A stretch of 64,000 nucleotides of DNA, taken from positions 186,001-250,000 of the forward strand of contig PCWG01000032.1 of the NCBI GenBank assembly GCA_002787235.1, read 5' to 3'. Source of the DNA: Nitrospinae bacterium CG11_big_fil_rev_8_21_14_0_20_45_15. Its GTDB lineage: Bacteria > Nitrospinota > Nitrospinia > Nitrospinales > VA-1. The translations under genes were made by a program, and so were the position numbers. Numbering within the stretch: the first letter of the stretch is position 1; every line of letters starts with the position of its first letter. Under the pieces are notes generated by a model. The model worked only from the letters and a program-made list of their open reading frames with translations, did not search any database and was not told the DNA's origin. Shown in pieces: positions 8,652 to 17,399 of this stretch.

Positions 8652-9041
8652 ATGAAACATACACGAAATAAATTCTTAGGTGTCGTAACTGTGTTGTCCA
8701 TTCTGTTTGGATGCACGGCAGATGTGAACAGTATCACCGGGCCAAGCAGTCTTGGCAACACTTTGGCTATTTCTGCCTTCTTTGGTTCTGGCGGACTTCC
8801 GACGGGTGGAGGGCAAGCCACGATCCGGGTGGAAGTGGTCAATGCCAATAACACCGGAGTGGATGGGGCAACGGTGACTTTGACCACGACTTTGGGCACC
8901 TTGGGCAGTGCCTCATTGACTACGGTAGCGGGCGTGGCAACAACCACACTCACATCGGGAACCGCTACGGGTAATGCCTACATCGTTGCTACGGTAGACA
9001 ACGTGACGGCAACAGCAGTTGTTCCCATTGTGGTTATTTAA
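8652..9041 (+). CDS. Small lipoprotein with bacterial Ig-like (Big_1-type) domain
   Basis: A 129-residue predicted lipoprotein of unknown function. A short signal peptide ends in LFGC (cysteine near residue 21). The remainder is one Ig-like beta domain: ATIRVEVVNANNTGVDGATVTLTTT followed by Gly/Thr/Ala-rich strands, a pattern typical of invasin-type Big_1 domains. It lies 47 bp after flgH and 12 bp before a second lipoprotein gene, then flgI, all co-directional and so probably co-transcribed. Location between L-ring and P-ring genes suggests an accessory periplasmic or outer-membrane part of the basal body; this is inference. No strong ribosome binding site is visible. Confidence 0.75.
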   Translation: MKHTRNKFLGVVTVLSILFGCTADVNSITGPSSLGNTLAISAFFGSGGLPTGGGQATIRVEVVNANNTGVDGATVTLTTTLGTLGSASLTTVAGVATTTLTSGTATGNAYIVATVDNVTATAVVPIVVI

Positions 9042-9053
9042 TTCGAGGCTGTC

Positions 9054-9422
9054 ATGAATTCATACAACACATTCAAAAATTCATTGCTAAGGAAGCTGGG
9101 CATGGTTCTGTGTGGCATCCTGATCGTGACGGCTTGCACCAATGATTTGTTTGAAAGTGGGAATCCGCTCGCACCTTCGACAGTCATGCGAATCACACCC
9201 ACTTCCACAACGATAAACGAACAGACAACGCAACAGTTCACAATCATTGGTGGGGTTTCTCCCTTTAATTATACGGTAGACGATCCTGCGTCTGGATCTA
9301 TTGATACAGCTGGATTGTTCACAGCGGCGAATATTGCGGCAGATGCGACGGTAACAGTGACGGTGGTAGATGCTGAAGGAACGGTCGTTACGGCGGCTGT
9401 CAACGTTAAATTTCTGGCTTAA
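9054..9422 (+). CDS. Small lipoprotein with Ig-like (Big_2-like) domain
   Basis: A 122-residue predicted lipoprotein of unknown function. The signal peptide has a basic N-region (LLRKLG), a hydrophobic core and the lipobox VTAC near residue 29. The mature part is a single beta-rich domain (MRITPTSTTINEQTTQQFTI, GGVSPFNYTVDDP, then VTVTVVDAEGTVVTAAV) resembling bacterial Ig-like group 2 or a related surface-protein fold. GAGG precedes the ATG. It sits directly between the Big_1-type lipoprotein and flgI. It is not a sequence duplicate of its neighbour, although both are short, N-terminally lipidated and Ig-like. Confidence 0.75.
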   Translation: MNSYNTFKNSLLRKLGMVLCGILIVTACTNDLFESGNPLAPSTVMRITPTSTTINEQTTQQFTIIGGVSPFNYTVDDPASGSIDTAGLFTAANIAADATVTVTVVDAEGTVVTAAVNVKFLA

Positions 9423-9454
9423 AAATTTTTTACTGAGGTTTGAGGTTAATCATT

Positions 9455-10582
9455 ATGAGATGCAAGCACATTGGAAGCAAAGCGATTTTCTGGCTGATTT
9501 TATTCATGATGTTTGCGAGTCAGGCGGAATCTGCACGCATTAAAGATTTAACCAATATACGTGGCGTGAGGAGCAACCAATTGATTGGTTTTGGTTTGGT
9601 CATCGGTCTCACGGGAACGGGTGACAGCGCGACCAACGTGTTCTTTTCCATTCAGACCATGGTCAGTATGCTCAAAAAAATGGGCGTAACGGTACCGACT
9701 GACAAAGTCAATCAGTTGAAATTCAAAAACGTTGCAACGGTTATGGTGACGGCGGATTTGCCGGCCTTTGCGCGACAGGGTGATAAAATCGATGTGACCA
9801 TTTCTTCTGTGGGTGATTCAAAAAGTTTGCAGGGAGGAACTTTGTTGATGACTCCCCTAAAGGGACCGGATAGCACGACCTACGCCATAGCTCAGGGTCC
9901 GATCTCCATCGGTGGATTCGCCGTTTCTGGACAGGCCAGGGGCATACAGAAAAATCATTTGACGGTGGGACGTATTTCCAATGGTGCTTTGGTGGAAAAA
10001 GAAATATCTATTGATTTTAATAACAAGGAAGAAATTCTGTTTTCCATGAAAAAAACAGATTTCACAACCGCCAGCCGAATTTCTCAAAAGATCAATGACA
10101 AGTTAAAAAACGTTTACGCTTCTGTGATTGATGCACGTTCGATCAAAGTCATTGTGCCGCCGGAATATATCGGGACGGCCTCTATGTTTGTCAATGAGTT
10201 GGAAAGTCTGGATGTGGATCCCGATATTTCGGCCAAGGTCATCGTAGACGAGCGCACAGGAACGGTGGTGATGGGAGAAAACGTTCGCCTGTCCACAGTT
10301 GCAGTGGCGCACGGTTCCTTATTCATTGAGATCAAGGAAGAACCTTTAGCGGTACAGCCACCACCCATTGCTCCCGAGAGCGCACAAACAGCCATTCTCC
10401 CGCGAACACGGATTGCAGTGCAGGAAGGGCGCGACCAGTTGCTTGTCGTGCCGAAAGGGATTTCTCTCGGCGATGTGGTGAGTGCCTTGAATTCAATTGG
10501 GGTGACACCCAGAGACCTCATATCTATCTTACAGGCCATCAAGGCTTCCGGTTCCTTACACGCAGAACTCGACATTATCTAG
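9455..10582 (+). CDS. flgI: Flagellar P-ring protein FlgI
   Basis: Periplasmic P-ring subunit forming the bushing around the rod in the peptidoglycan layer; 375 residues from the ATG at 9455. An N-terminal signal peptide ends near ASQAESA. Family landmarks are RIKDLTNIRGVRSNQLIGFGLVIGL...GTGDS at the mature N-terminus, the middle DISAKVIVDERTGTVVMGENVRL, and the C-terminal VSALNSIGVTPRDLISILQAIK. GAGG is placed 9 nt before the ATG; an in-frame TTG at 9440 overlaps that site and is rejected. An intrinsic terminator follows, ending the first flagellar transcription unit. Confidence 0.96.
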   Translation: MRCKHIGSKAIFWLILFMMFASQAESARIKDLTNIRGVRSNQLIGFGLVIGLTGTGDSATNVFFSIQTMVSMLKKMGVTVPTDKVNQLKFKNVATVMVTADLPAFARQGDKIDVTISSVGDSKSLQGGTLLMTPLKGPDSTTYAIAQGPISIGGFAVSGQARGIQKNHLTVGRISNGALVEKEISIDFNNKEEILFSMKKTDFTTASRISQKINDKLKNVYASVIDARSIKVIVPPEYIGTASMFVNELESLDVDPDISAKVIVDERTGTVVMGENVRLSTVAVAHGSLFIEIKEEPLAVQPPPIAPESAQTAILPRTRIAVQEGRDQLLVVPKGISLGDVVSALNSIGVTPRDLISILQAIKASGSLHAELDII

Positions 10583-10596
10583 GAATAATTGGGACA

Positions 10597-10631
10597 GGCG
10601 GGGGGGAAATTTTTTCCCTCCCGCTTTTTTT
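10597..10631 (+). terminator. Rho-independent terminator after flgI
   Basis: A GC-rich inverted repeat (GCGGGGGGGAAA pairing with TTTTCCCTCCCGC) is followed directly by a run of seven T. It lies 15 bp after the flgI stop, ending the flgF-flgI unit before the second sigma-54 promoter. Confidence 0.85.
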
Positions 10632-10723
10632 ATGCCATCAAGTGCTTGCGAAATAAAAGTAAAATAGCTTGTTTTAAAGGGTTTGAACCGTTTTTTGAAT
10701 GTAAAAATAAATTTGCCAGGTTT

Positions 10724-10738
10724 TGGCATGCTCGTTGC
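10724..10738 (+). promoter_or_regulatory. Sigma-54 (-24/-12) promoter of flgJ operon
   Basis: TGGCATGCTCGTTGC fits the RpoN consensus almost perfectly, with GG (10725-10726) and GC (10737-10738) 10 bp apart and an AT-rich tail. It starts 59 bp before the flgJ ATG and follows a terminator, so flgJ-flgN-flgK-flgL is its own transcription unit. Confidence 0.88.
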
Positions 10739-10782
10739 ATTTCTCTAATCAACTATTTTAGGCTGACCGCCGGAGAACAAAA

Positions 10783-11205
10783 ATGAACAACTTGATTTCC
10801 TCAAATTTCCAGACTGATTTTTTATCTCAAGGTGTGGCAGACAAGACAACGCAATTGAAAAAAAGTGCGTCGGATGATTTGGCAAAAAGCAAAGAGAAGC
10901 TGAAAAAACTGGCGGCAGATTTTGAATCTGTTTTCGCACAACAGCTCCTCAAGGTCATGCGCGACACCGTTCCTAAATCCAAATTTTTCGACAGCCATGC
11001 GATGGATATGTTCAACGAGATGATGGATGAGGAAATGGCGAAGGAAATTTCTACCAGTAAAGGTGGCATCGGGCTCGCAGATTCAATTTTCAGAGAACTT
11101 TCGCATAAGGATGACCTCATCAATGGTCGAGTAGAAACGACAGATACGGTGACAAATTTTTCTCAGGCGGCTAAATTTTACGATCTTTACGGAGAGCAAA
11201 AATGA
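10783..11205 (+). CDS. flgJ: Rod-binding protein FlgJ, N-terminal domain only
   Basis: 140 residues corresponding to the rod-capping/rod-binding domain of FlgJ; the C-terminal muramidase found in enterobacterial FlgJ is absent, as in many other phyla. Recognisable wording is KKLAADFESVFAQQLLKVMRDTVPKS, then FNEMMDEEMAKEIS, GGIGLADSIFREL. The ATG at 10783 follows GGAG. The stop codon overlaps the start of flgN (ATGA), implying translational coupling. Another enzyme would have to open peptidoglycan for rod passage. Confidence 0.88.
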   Translation: MNNLISSNFQTDFLSQGVADKTTQLKKSASDDLAKSKEKLKKLAADFESVFAQQLLKVMRDTVPKSKFFDSHAMDMFNEMMDEEMAKEISTSKGGIGLADSIFRELSHKDDLINGRVETTDTVTNFSQAAKFYDLYGEQK

Positions 11206-11705
11206 AGCAATTGATCAAAGATCTCTATTCTGTATTGAATGAGAAAATTCGATTGTACGACCGCTTTGAATCCTGTCTTAAGGATGAATGGGAGGGCTTG
11301 GTCAAATACTCTCATCCTGATTTTGAAAAGGCGCGGAAAAAAAAAGAAATTTTGACTCAGGAGATGATCGCGCTGGAGTTGCGGCGTGCGCATTTGATGG
11401 ATTCTATTGGCAAGGAATTGGATTTGTCGAAAGGTGGATTGACGTTGAAGGGCATCATTCAACGATTGCCCGAACTCCTGGCGCAAAAATTTATGAGCGT
11501 CAGGAAGAGGTTGCTGGTTCAGATTCGCAATATTACAAGATTCAATGATCGGATCAAAAATTTAATCGATCGAACTTCGCTGTCGTTTCACAAGTCTCTG
11601 GCGTTTGTCCATTCTTTGGATGAAAAGCAACATTCCCCTTATTCTGCGAAAGGTCAATTTTGTGAATCGAAACTGCCTAGCAGAATGTTCAGCATGAGTG
11701 CGTGA
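11202..11705 (+). CDS. flgN: FlgN-like flagellar export chaperone
   Basis: 167 residues, mostly helical and charged, with heptad-like Leu spacing: MKQLIKDLYSVLNEKIRLYDRF and EKARKKKEILTQEMIALELRRAHL. Small alpha-helical FlgN proteins keep the hook-filament junction proteins FlgK and FlgL export-competent. Identification rests on position between flgJ and flgK-flgL, on size and on helical character, since FlgN sequences diverge strongly. It overlaps flgJ by 4 bp and is followed by flgK after 13 bp. The last 35 residues (Ser/Pro/Met-rich) look disordered. Confidence 0.72.
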   Translation: MKQLIKDLYSVLNEKIRLYDRFESCLKDEWEGLVKYSHPDFEKARKKKEILTQEMIALELRRAHLMDSIGKELDLSKGGLTLKGIIQRLPELLAQKFMSVRKRLLVQIRNITRFNDRIKNLIDRTSLSFHKSLAFVHSLDEKQHSPYSAKGQFCESKLPSRMFSMSA

Positions 11706-11718
11706 GGATTATTAAATC

Positions 11719-13410
11719 ATGACAGCAAATTTATTTGGCCTGTTAAATACCGGAAGAGCCAGTCTCGCTGCGCAATTGCAGGCACTGGAGGTTTCTGGAC
11801 AGAACATTGCCAATGCTCAGACGAAGGGATACTCTCGCCAAACAATCAGCTTTGAAGCCAACGCTCCGCAACGAACAAATCGGATTGAGGCGGGGCTGGT
11901 GGGACGCGGGGTTTCTGTTTCGGGAGTAGAACGCATTCATGATGAGTTCCTCTTTAATCAAATTATTGCCGAAGGCGACACCACGGGCGAATTTCAGGTA
12001 CGTAAAGACGTTTACGATCAGATGGAAATTTTGCTCAGTGATGGAGATGGGCGAAGCCTGAACAATGAGCTTTCTGACTTTTTTTCAGGATTTCAAGACA
12101 TCGCAACCAACCCCAATGGATTGGCCGAACGTTCGAACATGGTTGTGAAGGCTCAGGAAATGACTTCTGTGTTCAATGCACTTGGCAATGATTTGTTTCA
12201 GATTCAAAGAAATCAGGATCAAACCATTGGGACGGAAGTTGATGAAATCAATTCGATCACATCAAGAATCACCAAGCTGAACCAACTCATTCACGGGACT
12301 GAAACCGACGGGGTGAATGCCAATGAGCTTCGCGATGAGCGCGATCGGCAGATACGCGATCTATCAGAAAAAATTGATATTCACGTTACCAGTGAACTGG
12401 ATGGTGAAGTCGATGTTTTAACTCGAAGCGGTATTCCATTGGTGATCCGTGAGACTTCTTTTGAATTATCGACTCAGCTCAATGGCAACAACAAAGCTTA
12501 CAAAGATATTCTGATTTCTAATGGTGCCGGTGCCACAACAAACATAACGACCCAAATCCAGGGCGGTCGATTGAAGGGCCTTTTGGATATGCGGGATGTT
12601 GAAACCGCCGATGCCATTGATCGTTTGGACCGCTTGTCGGCAAGTCTGGTGCGTGAAGTCAACCGTGTGCATCAACAGGGTTTTGGTCTGGACAAAACGA
12701 CCGGAAATGATTTTTTCTCAAAATTGACACCTACGGTCAAAACCAATGTGAACAATACCGGAACGGCGACGGTAGTGGCATCCAACAATGCACCGGCTAC
12801 GACTTCAATCGACAAATTTGAGTTGACCTTCACTAGCACCAATACATTTACCGTACAGAACCTGACAGCCAATACCTCTGAAGGAACGTTCAGCTTCACA
12901 TCGGGCCAACCTTTCAATCTGTTGGGGGGGCTTGGGATGACGGTATCAGGCACTCCGGCGGTTGGAGATAAATTCAAGTTCTCTTTGTCTGAGAATGCGG
13001 CTTCGACTATGAGTGTTGCGAGCGCGGTTAGAAGTGATCCACGAAAAGTGGCGGCGGGAACGACATCCGGTGGCGATGGGGTGAATGCTCAGAATCTGGC
13101 AAATTTGCAAACACAGCTTCTCTTTGATGGAGTATCGCTGAGTTCTGCAAGTTCTGGAACATTTACTTTTGATGAATTTTATACCTCGCTGGTCAGTGAT
13201 GTGGGCATTCGATCTTTTGCCGCAAGTTCCACAGTCGATCAACAGGAAGGTGTGTTGTTGCAGTTGGACAATCGGCGAGAAAGTATTTCGGGGGTTTCCA
13301 TCGACGAAGAAATGGTCAATATCATAAAATTTCAACAGTCTTTCAATGCTTCGTCCCGCTTGATTTCAACGGTACAGGAATTGTTGGATCGTTTGATCAA
13401 TCAAACTTGA
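11719..13410 (+). CDS. flgK: Flagellar hook-associated protein 1, FlgK
   Basis: Hook-filament junction protein exported through the flagellum; 563 residues. The N-terminus MTANLFGLLNTGRASLAAQ...VSGQNIANAQTKGYSRQTI is the diagnostic FlgK D0 helix. The middle has RSNMVVKAQEMTSVFN and the helical region around DEINSITSRITKLNQ. The C-terminus SGVSIDEEMVNIIKFQQSFNASSRLI...VQELLDRLI is the matching axial motif. GAGG lies 9 nt before the ATG. The central 180-430 region is Thr/Asn-rich and variable, as expected for surface-exposed D2/D3 domains. Co-transcribed with flgL. Confidence 0.95.
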   Translation: MTANLFGLLNTGRASLAAQLQALEVSGQNIANAQTKGYSRQTISFEANAPQRTNRIEAGLVGRGVSVSGVERIHDEFLFNQIIAEGDTTGEFQVRKDVYDQMEILLSDGDGRSLNNELSDFFSGFQDIATNPNGLAERSNMVVKAQEMTSVFNALGNDLFQIQRNQDQTIGTEVDEINSITSRITKLNQLIHGTETDGVNANELRDERDRQIRDLSEKIDIHVTSELDGEVDVLTRSGIPLVIRETSFELSTQLNGNNKAYKDILISNGAGATTNITTQIQGGRLKGLLDMRDVETADAIDRLDRLSASLVREVNRVHQQGFGLDKTTGNDFFSKLTPTVKTNVNNTGTATVVASNNAPATTSIDKFELTFTSTNTFTVQNLTANTSEGTFSFTSGQPFNLLGGLGMTVSGTPAVGDKFKFSLSENAASTMSVASAVRSDPRKVAAGTTSGGDGVNAQNLANLQTQLLFDGVSLSSASSGTFTFDEFYTSLVSDVGIRSFAASSTVDQQEGVLLQLDNRRESISGVSIDEEMVNIIKFQQSFNASSRLISTVQELLDRLINQT

Positions 13411-13449
13411 TGAACAGTCAGGCGGAATAAACTTGCAAGGAGCAATGTC

Positions 13450-14967
13450 ATGGTAGAACGGGTCACAGCAAATTCGAGACAAAATAATTCGCTGCGGAAT
13501 ATTTTCCGTATCACTGCGGAATTGTCCGATGCCCAACGCCAGGTTTCTACAGGTAAGCGGATTGAAAAACCTTCGGATGATCCGACCGGGACAAGAGATG
13601 CTTTGTCGTTGCGCACGGGAGTCAGTCGAACAGAACAATTCACTCGAAATATTGATAACAATCGGATTTTTCTGCAAAGCTCTGATTCGGCATTGAATAC
13701 CATTGGAACTTCTCTCAACAGGGCCAAGGAGCTTGGCATTCAGGGTCTGGGGGGTACTGCCACTGCATCGACACGAACGTTTGCCGCTGACGAAATCAAC
13801 AATCTGTTAGAGCAGGTTCTCCAGTCGGGCAATACAAAAGTCAAGAATCTGTTTGTATTTTCCGGAACAAATACGCGAACCACCCCTTTCGAGGTGAGTG
13901 CTTCTGGAGCAGTTTATCGGGGCAGTACCAGCAAGTTTGATATTCCCATTGCAGACAATGCCGCGATTGAATTTTCTTTGCCAGGTTCCGATGTTCTTGC
14001 CGTTGATTTGGACCCATCCATTGATAACAATACTTCTTTGTCGGTATTGAATGGTGGTACCGGCGTTTCGGCAGGTTCGTTTACGATCACCAACCGTGCC
14101 GGAAGTTCTGCGACCTTGACGGTCTCGGCAGGTGATACCATCGGGACATTGATTTCAAACATCAACGCGGCAGGTATCAATGTCACGGCTACCATCAATG
14201 CAGAGGCGAATGGCTTGACGCTGACGGATACTAACACAACGATTCTTGGCGAGTTGACGATTGCTGAAGCGGGGGGCAATACGGCGCAAAATCTGGGTAT
14301 TCTTGGGAGCCGGGATGGTGTGTTTGCAGGCACCGACCTGAATCCTGCGGTTTCTTCTGCCACGCTGATCTCGCAATTGAATAAGGGAGCAGGAGCAACT
14401 CTCAATTCTATTTCTATTATCAATGGCGCGGCATCGGGGACGGTCAGTTTGTCCTCGGCAACAACCATTGGCGATGTGATCACGGCAATCAACAGTTCGG
14501 GTTTGAATGTGACCGCCAGCATCAATCGTGCGGGCAATGGCTTGCGGGTTCAATCCAACAGCAGTTCAACGGTGGCGATTGTCAACGAGGTGGGCACCGG
14601 GAACGCGGCGGAAACGCTGGGGATCGGTGGCGGTAAAAATGTTTTGAATACCTTGATCGATTTGCGAGATGCTTTACGAAAAAGCGATTCCAGAGCCATC
14701 ATAGCGAGTTTGACGAACCTCGATTCTGCCATCAGTTCGGTCACCGAATCGCGGGCCATACTGGGGGGGATTCAGGGGCGAATCGAATCGACCTACAGTT
14801 TTCATCAGGTAGACATTGTGGCTCAACAAGAGCAAATATCGAACATTGAAGACGCCGATCTGGCACAGCAGGCTTCCCGGCTTGCGACGCTGGAGTTTGC
14901 TTTGCAATCGACACTCAATGCAACTTCAAGAATCATCCAGCCCACTTTGCTAGATTTTCTTCGTTGA
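13450..14967 (+). CDS. flgL: Flagellar hook-associated protein 3, FlgL, with flagellin IN-motif insertions
   Basis: Second hook-filament junction protein; 505 residues, clearly longer than the roughly 300 of enterobacterial FlgL. The N-terminal helix (SLRNIFRITAELSDAQRQVSTGKRI, GTRDALSLRTGV) and the C-terminal helix (DLAQQASRLATLEFALQSTL...IIQPTLLDFL) identify FlgL. Two related segments in the middle, about residues 195-265 and 300-377, each run INGAASGTVSLSS / TIGDVITAINSSGLNVTASI and resemble the flagellin hook IN motif seen in FliD and large flagellins; they account for the extra length. AAGGAG lies 8 nt before the ATG. Last gene of the flagellar unit. Confidence 0.92.
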   Translation: MVERVTANSRQNNSLRNIFRITAELSDAQRQVSTGKRIEKPSDDPTGTRDALSLRTGVSRTEQFTRNIDNNRIFLQSSDSALNTIGTSLNRAKELGIQGLGGTATASTRTFAADEINNLLEQVLQSGNTKVKNLFVFSGTNTRTTPFEVSASGAVYRGSTSKFDIPIADNAAIEFSLPGSDVLAVDLDPSIDNNTSLSVLNGGTGVSAGSFTITNRAGSSATLTVSAGDTIGTLISNINAAGINVTATINAEANGLTLTDTNTTILGELTIAEAGGNTAQNLGILGSRDGVFAGTDLNPAVSSATLISQLNKGAGATLNSISIINGAASGTVSLSSATTIGDVITAINSSGLNVTASINRAGNGLRVQSNSSSTVAIVNEVGTGNAAETLGIGGGKNVLNTLIDLRDALRKSDSRAIIASLTNLDSAISSVTESRAILGGIQGRIESTYSFHQVDIVAQQEQISNIEDADLAQQASRLATLEFALQSTLNATSRIIQPTLLDFLR

Positions 14968-14995
14968 CCGGATCGTTGCAACTTGAAAATTTTGT

Positions 14996-17233
14996 CTATT
15001 TGGAAGTCATCTGGTAAACACCGTCCCAATCTTTTGGTGGAGGCTCTTTCTGATAGGCTTCGCATCGGGGTATGTAAGCCTTTGCAGGGCCATCAGCGGG
15101 CAGAATTTCGAGTACTTTTTTAAATAGAACCACGGCCTCTTCAAATTTTTGTTGTCGATAAAGTTTCAATCCCTCCGCAAATAAGTTCATCCCCTCGGTT
15201 CTTTCGGGAGACAGTTTCCCTTTTGGCGCAAGCACTTCATAAATGGTAATGGGTTCGTTTTTTCCCACCACGCGGATTTGATCCAATTCTCTCGTTTCCA
15301 CATTTTCAGCGACGTCTTCATGTGTGAATTGACTGATCATGAGTTGGGTTCCGTAAATTTTATTCACACCTTCGAGACGGGAGGCCAGGTTGACGGAGTC
15401 GCCCATGATGGTGTAATCCATACGCATTTTGGAACCCATGTTGCCGACAACCATCTGTCCTGTATTGATGCCGATACGAACCTGTACCTCTGGCTTGCCG
15501 CGTGCCTCCCAGTCAATCCGCATCTGTACCAGTTTTTCCTGCATTTCCAGTGATGCCAGACAAGCCTTTGTTGCATGTTCAGGAGTTTGAACGGGAGCTC
15601 CAAAAAACGCGATGATGGCGTCGCCTTCGTATTTATCAATGGTGCCGTCGTATTTGATGATGATCTCGGACATGGCAGTCAGGTATTCGTTCAACAAATC
15701 GACCAGCTCAGACGGAGTCATTTTCTCTGAAAAGGATGAAAATGAGGCGACATCGGAGAAAAATGCGGTGAGACGTTCCTCGCTTCCACCGAGACGCAGG
15801 TTGTCGGGATCCTGAATCAGTTTTTTAATGATTTCAGGAGATAAGTATTGGCCAAACGCGCTTTGAATGAAACGGGTTTTGCTGGATTGTTTGAAGTAGT
15901 CGTGAGCTTTAATGGCTGAAAAAACCAGAACGATTTGCAATGAGGGATAAATAACATTCGTCAATATCCCTTGGTTAAAGATGTATTGGTTGGCGTATAT
16001 ATAGCCAAGCAAAAGGGTCAGTGCGAATAAAACGCCTACCAGATTGTTGACGCGTGGTAGCACCAGCGATAGAAGCAAACTGAACAGAATGAGAAGTACA
16101 AGTGTGAAGGAATGGTACCAGACGGGTTCGATCAGATACCGGGAGTGCAGGATATTGTCAACGATGGTGGTATGAATTTCCACTCCTGGGGACAAACCAT
16201 CAAAGGGAGTGGGACGTAAATCGGTCAATCCCTTTCCCGTTGCACCAATGAAAACGATGCGGCTGTCCAGTAACTCTTGAGGAATCCTGTCTTCAATCAC
16301 ATCGATCAACGAATAATGCGGAAAGGTTCTTCCAGGGCCATAGTAGTTGATCAGAAATTTAGCTTTCAGATCGACCGGAATATCCAAGTCTCCTAATCTA
16401 ACAGATTTTATTCCATACGCGCTGGCCTCGAAATCAGGTGAAGGCTCTTCGAGAAAATGCGCCAGGGCCTGCAAAAATAGGGGCGCGTAGTAATTCCCTC
16501 CCGCTTTTGCTATCAATGGGAACCTTCGCAATGTGCCGTCGGCATCGGGTTCAATGTTCAAAAAACCACCACTGATCGCATTTTCCATGAGTAGAGGAAG
16601 ACTGCTTTCTACCCCTTTAAATTCCATGAGAAAGTTTAAGTCTGCGTTGGGTGCTATTTCAGGATTTGGGTATCGGGTTGGTGCGATTTCCAACAAATCG
16701 CTTTGGATTTTTTCAAGCGAGAGATGCTTCAAATTGTCGAGATTGTCATGAAAGAAAAATCCCATTATTCCTGCTTCACTGTTTTGGAGAGCTTCTGCAA
16801 ACTGTTCGTCAGGGGTAGCAATATGCTCAATTTCACTCAGCAGAGTATTGAGAATATTCTTATCGATTCCCAGTTTCGCGGCCGAATCGCTTACCATATT
16901 GAGTGCATCTTTGCGTGAGGAAGTTCCCGATTCGGCAAACACCACGTCGAAAGCTATGGTAATGACGCCCAGTTCCGCTAACTTGTTTACCAGTTTTGCC
17001 ATGGCTTCCCGTGGCAAGGGCCATTGGCCCAAGGCATCCACACTTTTTTCATCAATGGCAACGATGGCAACTTCGGGACCGGGTTCAATATAACCACGAA
17101 TTTTGAAGCGAACATCGGTCAATTGGGATTCCAGCATGTTGACCAGGGGGGGATTCCAAATCACGACGAAACACATTATTATACCAACGATTAAACCGAT
17201 TTTTAGGGGTGAGGGTTCAAAAAGTCTACGCAT
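14996..17233 (-). CDS. CHASE2-domain class III adenylate/guanylate cyclase
   Basis: Membrane-bound nucleotidyl cyclase, 745 residues. After an N-terminal membrane segment comes an extracytoplasmic CHASE2 sensor domain (VAIVAIDEKSVDALGQWPLPR near 55; ELLDSRIVFIGATGKGLTD and FDGLSPGVEIHTTIVDNIL near 310-345), then three membrane helices (about 355-440). The cytoplasmic class III catalytic domain has LTAFFSDVASFSSFSE with the first metal Asp, YEGDAIIAFFGAP with the second, and GINTGQMVVGNMGSKMRMDYTIMGDSVNLASRLEG. The C-terminus holds a TPR-like segment. CHASE2 cyclases are often paired with FecR-domain secreted proteins, as here. Substrate (ATP or GTP) cannot be settled by eye. Confidence 0.92.
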   Translation of the reverse strand: MRRLFEPSPLKIGLIVGIIMCFVVIWNPPLVNMLESQLTDVRFKIRGYIEPGPEVAIVAIDEKSVDALGQWPLPREAMAKLVNKLAELGVITIAFDVVFAESGTSSRKDALNMVSDSAAKLGIDKNILNTLLSEIEHIATPDEQFAEALQNSEAGIMGFFFHDNLDNLKHLSLEKIQSDLLEIAPTRYPNPEIAPNADLNFLMEFKGVESSLPLLMENAISGGFLNIEPDADGTLRRFPLIAKAGGNYYAPLFLQALAHFLEEPSPDFEASAYGIKSVRLGDLDIPVDLKAKFLINYYGPGRTFPHYSLIDVIEDRIPQELLDSRIVFIGATGKGLTDLRPTPFDGLSPGVEIHTTIVDNILHSRYLIEPVWYHSFTLVLLILFSLLLSLVLPRVNNLVGVLFALTLLLGYIYANQYIFNQGILTNVIYPSLQIVLVFSAIKAHDYFKQSSKTRFIQSAFGQYLSPEIIKKLIQDPDNLRLGGSEERLTAFFSDVASFSSFSEKMTPSELVDLLNEYLTAMSEIIIKYDGTIDKYEGDAIIAFFGAPVQTPEHATKACLASLEMQEKLVQMRIDWEARGKPEVQVRIGINTGQMVVGNMGSKMRMDYTIMGDSVNLASRLEGVNKIYGTQLMISQFTHEDVAENVETRELDQIRVVGKNEPITIYEVLAPKGKLSPERTEGMNLFAEGLKLYRQQKFEEAVVLFKKVLEILPADGPAKAYIPRCEAYQKEPPPKDWDGVYQMTSK

Positions 17234-17399
17234 AATTCATCTCATGGTTTATTCTACATACATGCAGATCATGTTTATTCTATATATACTCGTGAATTAT
17301 ATATTAGTGTGAAGTGAAAGTAATTTGTTTTTGGGCATAGATGAATATTGGTTTTTTTCATTTATTAATAACTAGAAAATTTTTTTGAGGAATCGCATT

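Noticed and set aside
13914-14537. 207-residue minus-strand frame inside flgL
   Set aside because: Mirror of the repetitive Thr/Ala/Gly-rich coding sequence of flgL.
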